Source of the DNA: Antedon bifida
Lineage: Eukaryota; Echinodermata; Crinoidea; Comatulida; Antedonidae
Direction: 5' to 3'
NCBI GenBank assembly: GCA_963402885.1
Contig: OY727093.1
Span: 6,521,501 to 6,585,500 of the forward strand
DNA length: 64,000 nucleotides
The notes under the pieces: generated by a model
The model's input: the letters and a program-made list of their open reading frames with translations, nothing else
Databases searched by the model: none
Told to the model about the DNA's origin: nothing
Translations under genes and position numbers: made by a program
Shown: piece after piece, positions 50,842 to 64,000 of the stretch
How the letters are laid out: each line of letters starts with the position of its first letter
Position numbering within the stretch: position 1 is the stretch's first letter

Positions 50842-52764
50842 CCTGTAATTTGCAAGGGGGTTTTGGTTGTTTTTTAGAACAGTACAATATTAACTCACTG
50901 AAGAAGGTTATCTAACTGAGTAACTAACAAAGAGACTTACCCCAACCATATCCGCCGTGGAATCGTGCTGTTTAACTCAAATGAATAACATTTGAATGAA
51001 GTAGATTTCCAAATAATTATTTCATACCTGACAAAGAAAAGCAATCATAAATTAATAAATGTTGATTGATGTTTAAAATGTTTAAATTTTTTAACAATTA
51101 AACTATTTTAAGATAGAGGACAATTAATATCAATTTTTGGAATTTGCTTGTGAATATGGTATGAAAAAAATAAATAAATACAGTAGCAAAATATGTAGGC
51201 CTCTTTAAATATCTTTCAATCTGAATATCTTACATTACAAAGAACCACAGTCAGCCAAAAAAATTCGCAGCATACTACTGGACGAGGGGTGGTTATTGTT
51301 CAAGAGACGAGGGGTGGTTATTGTTCAAGAGACGAGGGGTGGTTATTGTTCAAGAGACGAGGGGTGGTTATTTAAGAAAGATGTTCGAGGGAGGGGGAAA
51401 ACCGTTTTAATTTTTATTTTTGTATCAAAGGCTATTTCAAATAAACGCCCCTTCGATATAAAAAAAAATAATACAACACAATTAATCAAGAAGTGATCAA
51501 AATGCTTTGTACAGTATTCAATAAATTGTACCTGTACTACAATAAGGACGTATTTGATAATACAGCAGGGCCTATATAATTGTGGGGTGTTTATTCAGAG
51601 CGTTTATTTGAATAAATACGGTATCATTGCTGTCGTTACGGCACATCATTGTTTCGACTTCATTCAATAAACTGCACACATAACGTATTCTCCATTTGTG
51701 GTGATTTTATTTTCTCAATTAATTCTGGTACTTGTTTGTGTACTTGAACATTATTGATTTCAATACAATTTATTTATTAGTAATTAATTAATATTTATTA
51801 ATAATAATAATTAATTTTTTATATTTCAGTTTCCAATTGACAAATACATTTGTTTTTAATTATAAGAGATTAAAAAAAAACATTATGAAAAGTTCATATA
51901 AATTCTAAAAAAGTCTACATTTTCTTGATTCCGTCAGCAACAAGTAGTGATTTCATAATCCTGTAATATCTCATGATGAATACAAAATTAAAATATAATA
52001 TCATAGGATACTGTTACTATGTTATCTTTTTTTAAAACCAGTCATTAAACTTGGATAAAGTATTATTACACCCCCTCATAATAAATTATTAATATAGATA
52101 CTAAGCTGCTGATATACATTTAATGTTTAAAAATTACTTTAAAAGATAAACTTTTATAATAAATGACCCTATTTTTTTTTTCATTTCAACCGGATACAAA
52201 CTATCTACTATACCGAAATTTTAATTTTCTTCATTTTTTGGATATACTGTCTGTAGTCTTAAAGATATATTGTCCTCCTGAAAAAGTGTTTTTAATTAAA
52301 AATTTGATCAAAAAAACTTGACTGGAAGTCAATGGGTTTTTAGTTGAATGTAACCATTTATTTTATCTTGTGTAAAAACATTATTTTCTTTTAGATATTT
52401 TTCTACGGAAGCGATTAACTTTGTCAATGCTGTAAATTCTTTTTTATTAATCTTCATTTTTCATGTTTTTTGAGGACAATACATCTTTCAGAATTTCATT
52501 ACAAACGTGGCTATTCTACACATTAGAAGGTATCAGGAATGAATACTGAATTTGTTTTTTAAACACACACAAAGAAGGTCACATTAGATTAAGTAATAAT
52601 TTTCATTTTAAAGATGGCATAACATTTAATACCAACGAAAAATGATATTTACATCTTTTGATCAAAGTAGTATATTGTAAGAATTCGCATTATTTTTTTA
52701 CTATATTTAAAGAAACTAGTTTTTTAGGTAAAAGACATTTTATAGATGGAAGGAGACTCCTAGA
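50842..52764. other. Spacer between the sulfotransferase array and AGPS
   Basis: AT-rich. It holds the 25-bp minisatellite at 51281-51374 and AAATAAACGCCCC / GTTTATTTGAATAAA words at 51430-51620 that look like a degraded repeat. No gene was recognised. The 3'UTR of the minus-strand AGPS gene lies at its right end. Confidence 0.55.
51281..51374. repeat. 25-bp minisatellite, about 3.8 units
   Basis: The unit GACGAGGGGTGG plus TTATTGTTCAAGA repeats almost perfectly four times. The units are nearly identical, so the array is young. Because 25 is not a multiple of three, the open frame across it is not evidence for a protein. Confidence 0.9.
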
Positions 52765-57689
<4,925 letters not shown>

Positions 57690-58282
57690 CTACAAGATAA
57701 AACAACAACTTCTTTATAATTCAACACATACATTTGAAAACAAAATCAATAATTTTAATTTACTTAAAATTGCTCATTGTGCTGCAAAAAATTAAATTAG
57801 TGGTAATTGTCGCATTGTAAGTTCACTCACCAATTGAAGGATGTTAAACCAAGTCTAATTTTAGGCATAGGGTCGAGTTGTTTTTCAGTCATGGGTTACA
57901 ACTCTAGCAGTAGGTCAGAATATGAACCCTAGACCTTAGGATTGGTAGGCAAGCATGTTAACCACCAGTCTATAACTCCACTATGCCATACAAAATATTA
58001 AAATGCGTAGGAATATGATATTTATAATTTGGCAGCTACTAAGCTTGTTTGATACCATATTAAATGTGACAGCAAAATTTGTAATACCAAAAACCATTTT
58101 TAAAAATGCCTAAATATGTGATTGTCTGTTATAAATGTTGATATAATAATAATAATAATTCAGAAAGTTTTGATTTTTAATGTCCTGGACTACCTATAGT
58201 CTGAAATAATTTAGACATTTTAGTAGTACAGGTAATGCAATAATTTTGAGCTTGTCCATATTTAGTTCACACCTTAATATTA
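57690..58282. other. Upstream side of the last found AGPS exon
   Basis: The acceptor for the exon at 57689 needs an upstream exon ending in phase 1, but no AGPS-like segment was recognised here. The sequence is AT-rich and without genes. Confidence 0.5.
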
Positions 58283-59579
58283 TAGACTAGTCCAGATTTG
58301 AGAAAAATGAAATGCTGTAGGCATTTCGTGTTAAAAGTGAAAAAAACATGTGTTTTAGGGTAATTTCGGGGTGCTGAATTCAAATCTGCTGTTTACCCGG
58401 CTCAATTTTTAGATCTTCACCCTTAAAATGTGAAAAACAAAATGGCCGCCATTTCAGACTTATTTTGGCTTATAACTTTACTTTTAAGTGATGTAGCAAG
58501 TTAAAAATGGTGTCTATACCTATGTTTGTGATAGTGAAGATTCCAAATATATTGTTAATAAAGTTGTAAATATTCTATTTCAGCCGCCATGTTGAAATCC
58601 AAGATGGCTGCCATTTTAAACGTATTTTGGCTTATAACTTGACTTTAAAGTGACGTAGCAAGTTAAAAATGGTGTCTATACCTATGTTTGTGAGACTGAG
58701 GATTCCAAATATATTGTTATTAAAGTTGCAAATATTCTATTTCAGCCGCCATGTTTGAAATCCAAGATGGTCGCCATTTTAAACATATTTTGGCTTATTA
58801 ACTTTAACTTTTAAGTAACATAGCAAGTTAAAAATTATCTCTATACCTATGTTTGTGATACTGAGGATTCCAAATATATTGTTATTAAAAAGTTGTAAAT
58901 ATTCTATTTCAGCCGCCATGTTTGAAATCCAAGATGGTCGCCATTTTAAACATATTTTGGCTTATTAACTTAACTTTTAAGTAACATAGCAAGTTAAAAA
59001 TTATCTCTATACCTATGTTTGTGATACTGAGGATTCCAAATATATTGTTATTAAAAAGTTGTAAATATTCTATTTCAGCCGCCATGTTGAAATCCAAGAT
59101 GGCCGCCATTTAAAACGTATTTTGGCGTATAACTTGACTTATAAGTAACATAGAAAGTTAAAAACGATGTCTATACCTATGTTTGTGAGACTGAGGATTC
59201 CAAATATATTGTTATTAAAGTTGTAAACAGCCGCCATGTTGAAATCCAATATGGCGCCTATTTTAAACACACACACACATATATATATATATACAGATGA
59301 AGGGCTAGTGTTGCCCGAAAGCTCTGCTAACTTTTCTGGCTGTTTTACTTTATCGTTTTGATTTAGTTTTTCGTTTTTTTTGTATCTCCATTGAGATCCA
59401 GCCACATGATACCCACAGCATTGTCATTTTTTCAGTAATTTGCCTTCTGTAACAAGGGTAAACAGGAGATTTGAATTCAGCACCCCAAAATTACCCTAAA
59501 ACACATATTTTTTCGCTTTTAACACGAAATGTCTACAGAATCTTATTAGAGTGGAAATATGACTATCTGGACTAGTCTA
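58283..59579. mobile_element. 1.3-kb inverted-repeat element carrying a 165-bp satellite
   Basis: The left terminal repeat (58283-58398) starts TAGACTAGTCCAGAT and includes TGTGTTTTAGGGTAATTT and GGGGTGCTGAATTCAAATCT. It is inverted at 59456-59579, ending CTGGACTAGTCTA. Between them lie five tandem satellite units. No transposase, so it is non-autonomous. It lies in the 5' direction of AGPS, possibly within one of its introns. Confidence 0.82.
58440..59262. repeat. Satellite array, five units of 152-167 bp
   Basis: CAGCCGCCATGTT(T)GAAATCC recurs at 58581, 58743, 58910, 59075 and 59227. Each unit also has GATGG(C/T)(C/T)GCCATTTTAAA, TTTTGGCTTAT and ACCTATGTTTGTGA. An (AC)n(AT)n microsatellite ends the array at 59264-59293. 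Confidence 0.88.
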
Positions 59580-61286
59580 TTATGCAAAACATTACTTAAT
59601 TGGACAGGTGTTTGCCCTACTCTGACATTATTGTGCTCAATTTCATTCATTTATTTATTTTAAAACATATTTATGTAACAGACAATACAGATTTATCTGC
59701 TGAATCTGACTTGAATTTGAGAAATGCCAAAGACATTACACAATCGAAGAAAATTCTTAACGAACACCTTAGTAGGCTATTTGGTGCTGAATAGGTTTTC
59801 AACTCCAGTTCTACGACGTAGAAGAGGAAGATCCCATATGTATGTATGTATGTGGGACCCATTAAAGTAAAAACAGGTGACTATGCTATAAATAGACGAA
59901 TCACAGCAGGAAAATGGTCATGAATATTTAGTGTATAATGTTTCAGTATGGGTTAGTTCATAAATGGACAAGGGATTTTGTCAATTGATTTGCATTTTTA
60001 ATAGTTTCTTTTTTGTATACCTTAACTTTAAATTGATAATTATATGTGTATGACTCGAGTTATAGTAATCGCTCTGTAAACTACAAAATAATGTTATGGT
60101 AAATGTATATACCATCGGTTAAAAATTGTCATAGTACCCAACTGGGAATGGATGACACTTACTAGTGCCTAGCCCAAAGTGAAGGTTTTCATCTCCTACC
60201 GATTGGTTAAAGGTAAGCATCTATATTTTTATCTCTCCTAGAATTGTTTTACTATAGTTATTGATTAGTTACTTCATTGTTATACTAGACACAACGCAAT
60301 AGTAGCCTATACTGTCGTTAATGATACGATCGATCGAAGACTGATATGTTATTTTAAATAGTAACACTGTTTTTGTTATATCTCCTTGTGACTGGTTACT
60401 AGCTTCAATAAAAGAATTTCACTTTTCCAAATCAAGAACTGTCTTTGTGGAGGATTTTATTGTGTTTGTGCCAGTGATGCAGCTCCGGAAAATACTACGC
60501 GATACAGCTACGATAAAACTTTAAAATCACAATACAAAGACAGACAATATTTACAATGTTAAGTGAAAATAGAAGGGAAATATAACATGAATTGAGAGTA
60601 TTCTAGACTTGACCCAAGTATCTCAGTCTTTTTATGTTGTTAGTCCACCAATCAGAGTTATTTTAATCTTTGTCTGATTCCAGCTAAAGTATTATACCTA
60701 TGTAACGCTATGTGTGCCAAAATGTACATTTGAGAATAATACTTGTATATTTTCAAATATTCTGATTTATTTGATTCGTGTGGAAACTCATGACAAGCAC
60801 AATCAATCAATACTAAATACACACAAAGACACAAAAGAGAATAAGTATATTTGGTTTTAAATATTTTATCACAATTCAAATATCTTTGTTGATTAAGATG
60901 GGTTTGGGGCACACATGATCAATCAAGATCAAATGTCACTGTTATGATAACACAGGACTTTATTCAAACACAGCAGATGCAAACACAGGTATAAAGGTTT
61001 TCACATTGCCCAAGAGAACTCTGGAGTTGACACACACATACCATAGAAAATGCTGGTATGTCTAAACCCCAGAGTTCTCTTGGGGAATGTGAAAGGGGTA
61101 TTAGTTAACCTTCACAACTGGCCTAAATATCAGTTACTACACAGAAACTAAACCAGTCACCCTCAATAAAAATGGTAATAAAATATATATCCTCAAAAGT
61201 ATAATAAACAAATAGTTAGTCTGAACAGGCTGGTCTCAAGCATATGACTTTTCAATTTTTTCTTTTTAACCAATTGGTCATTGTAC
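59580..61286. other. Gene-free spacer before sulfotransferase copies 8 and 9
   Basis: It contains a fragment related to the tRNA-like element (about 59603-59630), AATAAA words near 60405 and a fold-back element at 60987-61103. No AGPS-like exon or other gene was recognised on either strand. Confidence 0.5.
60987..61103. mobile_element. Small fold-back MITE
   Basis: CACATTGCCCAAGAGAACTC on the left is inverted on the right as GAGTTCTCTTGGGGAATGTG; ACATACCA/TGGTATGT continue the stem inward. The arms total about 45 bases each around a short loop, so the single strand folds almost completely. Confidence 0.65.
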
Positions 61287-61306
61287 AGTTTGGACTTTGT
61301 TACTTA
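61287..61306 (+). promoter_or_regulatory. Conserved block heading the 5' untranslated exon of sulfotransferase copy 8
   Basis: AGTTTGGACTTTGTTACTTA, 134 bases before a donor at 61421 (CTAGAG then GTAAGG). The acceptor is at 61516, five bases before the ATG. Confidence 0.6.
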
Positions 61307-61521
61307 TTGAACAACAAAATATAATTGATATGATCGATAGTTACCCCTTATAAAAATCAAATTGAAGCAGTTACTGTTGCAAATTAGTTGCTTAAAGAAA
61401 TCTCCTATACACAACTAGAGGTAAGGGCCTTGGATTTATAATTATTTTAACACATAGTGAAAGTTTACAGTTTCTTTTTAATAGTCATAGAAAACTTCCT
61501 TTTTTTAATTTTATAGGAAAA

Positions 61522-62400
61522 ATGACAGATCAAGTTCGTGTAATTCTTTGGTGTATTCCTCGTACAGTTTCTACTGCCTTTGAGAAATGTATGAGTAACC
61601 TTGATGACGTGCAGGTCATTAATGAGCCGTATATGTCCGCGTTCAGGTTTGGACCCGAAAGGTTTCCACCGGAAGAAGGTTTAGCAAAAGTTGCAGATAC
61701 ATTTTTAGAGAAATCAAATACAGTAACTTTAGAGTATGATGGTGGCTGGGATGAAAAGATGGCAACATACAAGTTTATTAAAGAGAATATTTTGGAGGCT
61801 GAATATCCAAACAAGAATGTGGTGTTTGCCAAAGATATGTCATATGGCATTACATGGAAACTGCATATGCTGCCTAAAGGCTATCGCCATGCATTCTTGA
61901 TTCGAAATCCTGTCAAAGTGTTTTCTTCTTGGAAGAAAATGGTGACGAAATTTGAAAAAGGACTATCTAAAAAATTTCCTTTGGTAAACAACAACACTGT
62001 TATTCCAAAAAAGTATGGTTTTGGAGAAAGTCTCCAACTATACGAGCATCTTGTAAAGACCAGAATCGAACCAAACCCGGTAATCATAGATTCTGATGAT
62101 CTTTTGGAAAATCCGGAATTGATTTTAAGGGAGTTTTGTAAGCGTACAGGAATTCAGTATGACGACAAATTATTGAAATGGGATGCAGGAGAAAGTGTTA
62201 CCCACAAATGGAAGGCTGCCAATGCATTGCTCAAAGGAAACAAATTATTTGGTTATTATGAAAAATCACTTGCGAGTGAGCGTTTCAACAAACCTGAACC
62301 ACCCCCTAATCGTGCGGAACTATCAGAAGATGTGAATATCTGTATTGACACAGCATTGCCATACTATGAGCAATTGTATGCTCTACGTCTGTGTGCATAA
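61522..62400 (+). CDS. P-loop sulfotransferase-like protein, copy 8 (292 aa)
   Basis: Intact single coding exon behind an untranslated first exon. Residues: PAPS loop IPRTVSTAF 12-20, NEPY 34-37, 3'-phosphate motif RNPVKVFSSW 128-137. Residues 38-80 (FRFGPERFPPEEGLAKVADT and onward) and 141-160 form a distinct subtype shared only with copy 9. No signal peptide. Two AGPS-like changes are not relevant here: this gene is on the opposite strand and unrelated in sequence. It may lie inside a large AGPS intron. AATAAA lies about 10 bases after the stop. Acceptor unknown. Confidence 0.88.
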   Translation: MTDQVRVILWCIPRTVSTAFEKCMSNLDDVQVINEPYMSAFRFGPERFPPEEGLAKVADTFLEKSNTVTLEYDGGWDEKMATYKFIKENILEAEYPNKNVVFAKDMSYGITWKLHMLPKGYRHAFLIRNPVKVFSSWKKMVTKFEKGLSKKFPLVNNNTVIPKKYGFGESLQLYEHLVKTRIEPNPVIIDSDDLLENPELILREFCKRTGIQYDDKLLKWDAGESVTHKWKAANALLKGNKLFGYYEKSLASERFNKPEPPPNRAELSEDVNICIDTALPYYEQLYALRLCA

Positions 62401-62858
62401 AGCACACAATAAACACAATATATCTAATCCTAATATTTAGAACTTATAATTTATAATTATTCTGAGAAGTGATCGTTAAAAGGATGCAAAAAACAACAAT
62501 AGATAAATGATTTCTGCCTCCTACTGTACAGCAAGCTGTGTAATATAATTTTTTTTATTATAGTACACCTTTATTGGTATATCATAGACCTGTAGACCAG
62601 TAATTATTATTATACTGTAGTAGCAAAGATACTCGCCAAAGGGCGAGTTTCAAATGTAGTTTAAACCTTCCGAGAACAATTTTGGTCTTTTACCCGAACT
62701 AAGCAGTAACAATCTCCAGCACCCCACATCCACACATATAATGTTTAATATTGATAATAAATTCAGTTGAGGAATGAATTCAGTAAGTCAATAATATACT
62801 TTAGTCTGAAGCATATGACTTTTCAATTTTTATCTTTTTAACCAATTGGTCATTGTAC
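62401..62858. other. Spacer between sulfotransferase copies 8 and 9
   Basis: 3' flank of copy 8 and upstream region of copy 9. A GACTTTTCAATTTTT-type stretch before the promoter block matches that before copy 8, marking the tandem duplication. Nothing else recognised. Confidence 0.55.
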
Positions 62859-62878
62859 AGTTTGGACTTTGTTACTTA
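62859..62878 (+). promoter_or_regulatory. Conserved block heading the 5' untranslated exon of sulfotransferase copy 9
   Basis: AGTTTGGACTTTGTTACTTA, 131 bases before a donor at 62990 (CTAGAG then GTAAGG). The acceptor is at 63085, five bases before the ATG. Confidence 0.6.
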
Positions 62879-63090
62879 TTGAACAACAAAATATGACTTA
62901 TATCTGATCGATAGTTATCCCTTAAAATCAAATTGAAGCAGTTACTGTCACAAAAAAAATTGAAAGAAATCTCCTATACACAACTAGAGGTAAGGGCTTT
63001 GTATTTAGTTATTTTAACACATAGTGAAAGTTTACAATTTCATATTCTGTACTACTAGAAAACTATTCATTTTTTAATTTTATAGGAAAA

Positions 63091-63969
63091 ATGACAGATC
63101 AAGTTCGTGTAATTCTTTGGTGTATTCCTCGTACAGTTTCTACTGCCTTTGAGAAATGTATGAGTCAGCTTGACGACGTACAGGTCATAAATGAGCCGTT
63201 TATGTCCACGTTCAAGCTTGGAGCCGAAAGGTTTCCATCGGAAGAAGGTTTAGCAAAAGTTGCAGAAACATTTTTAGAGAAATCAAATACTGTAACTTTA
63301 GAGTATGATGGTTGTTGGGATGAAAAGATGGCAACATACAAGTTTATTAAAGAGAATATTTTGGAGGCTGAATATCCAAACAAGAATGTGGTGTTTGCCA
63401 AAGATATGTCATATGGCATTACATGGAAACTCCATATGCTACCTAAAGGCTATCGCCATGCATTCTTGATTCGAAATCCTGTCAAAGTGTTTTCTTCTTG
63501 GAAGAAAATGGTGACCAAAGTAGAAAAAGGACTTTCTAAAAACTTTCCTTTGGTAAACAACAACACTGTTATTCCAAAAAATTATGGCTTTGGAGAGAGT
63601 CTCCAACTATACGAGCATCTTGTAAAGACGGGAATCGAACCAGACCCGGTAATCATAGATTCTGATGATCTTTTGGAAAATCCGGAATTGATTTTAAGGG
63701 AGTTTTGTAAGCGCACAGGAATTCAGTATGACGACAAATTATTGAACTGGGATGCAGGAGAAAGTGTTACCCACAAATGGAAGGCTGCCAATGCACTGAT
63801 CAAAGGAAACAAATTATTTGGTTATTATGAAAAATCATTTGCTAGTGAGCGTTTCAACAAACCTGAACCACCCCCTAATCGTGCGGAACTATCAGACGAT
63901 GTGAATACATGTATTGACGCAGCATTGCCATACTATGAGCAATTGTATGCTCTACGTCTGTGTGCATAA
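63091..63969 (+). CDS. P-loop sulfotransferase-like protein, copy 9 (292 aa)
   Basis: Tandem duplicate of copy 8, exactly 1569 bases downstream, with the same untranslated exon, splice sites and polyadenylation region. The PAPS-binding motifs are unchanged. Differences from copy 8 cluster at residues 37-80 (NEPFMSTFKLGAERFPSEEG, DGCWDEK) and 143-165 (TKVEKGLSKNFPLV, PKNYGFGES), while the cofactor parts are the same. Ends ALRLCA. Probably a cytosolic sulfotransferase with a slightly altered acceptor site; acceptor unknown. Confidence 0.88.
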   Translation: MTDQVRVILWCIPRTVSTAFEKCMSQLDDVQVINEPFMSTFKLGAERFPSEEGLAKVAETFLEKSNTVTLEYDGCWDEKMATYKFIKENILEAEYPNKNVVFAKDMSYGITWKLHMLPKGYRHAFLIRNPVKVFSSWKKMVTKVEKGLSKNFPLVNNNTVIPKNYGFGESLQLYEHLVKTGIEPDPVIIDSDDLLENPELILREFCKRTGIQYDDKLLNWDAGESVTHKWKAANALIKGNKLFGYYEKSFASERFNKPEPPPNRAELSDDVNTCIDAALPYYEQLYALRLCA

Positions 63970-64000
63970 AGCACACAATAAACACAATATATCTAATCCT

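Noticed and set aside
58909-59405. Minus-strand frames with repeated MAAILDFNMAA words
   Set aside because: They are translations of the 165-bp satellite units.

Overview
The window is eukaryotic: coding exons are short, split by AT-rich introns with GT...AG borders, and surrounded by dense MITE-like and LINE-like repeats. The gene content is animal: a receptor guanylyl cyclase, cholinesterase-family proteins with a T-type tail, alkyl-DHAP synthase and a P-loop sulfotransferase family. The low GC content, the many dispersed TAGGCCTA-like words and the MITE types suggest a marine deuterostome invertebrate, probably an echinoderm. That assignment is a guess from sequence style.

Layout. (1) 1-10584, minus strand: the 5' half of a receptor guanylyl cyclase. 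Eight exons join in phase into 524 residues: signal peptide, ANF-receptor ligand domain, one membrane helix and the juxtamembrane segment. The kinase-homology and cyclase domains lie beyond the left edge. (2) 10.6-16.3 kb: mobile DNA, mainly a 3.1-kb fold-back element with ~610-bp inverted arms around a truncated LINE. (3) 16.4-25.9 kb, plus strand: two complete tandem cholinesterase-like genes of 8 exons each (611 and 608 aa). Both have the catalytic triad, six disulfide cysteines and a C-terminal T-type tetramerisation helix. Both carry Gln at a normally invariant oxyanion-hole glycine. (4) 27.6-50.9 kb, plus strand: seven sulfotransferase-like copies (five intact, two broken), interleaved with at least three broken cholinesterase remnants. 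Much of this comes from a ~5.9-kb segment present twice (28.7-34.6 and 43.9-50.0 kb). (5) 52.8-57.7 kb, minus strand: the C-terminal two thirds of alkyl-DHAP synthase (AGPS), with 14 exons located. It has one GC-AG intron and a minisatellite made from an exon end plus its splice donor. (6) 58.3-59.6 kb: an inverted-repeat element carrying a 165-bp satellite. (7) 61.3-64 kb, plus strand: two further sulfotransferase genes in a 1.57-kb tandem duplication.

How they may work together. The receptor and AGPS look like unrelated neighbours. The esterases and sulfotransferases look co-amplified: esterase remnants alternate with sulfotransferase copies, so the ancestral unit was probably esterase plus sulfotransferase. 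Six sulfotransferase copies share an untranslated first exon headed by a 20-base block that is identical apart from its first base. Their coding differences concentrate in two regions that may face the acceptor. This fits a young, diversifying cluster for sulfonating and perhaps hydrolysing small metabolites. The biochemical link is inference only.
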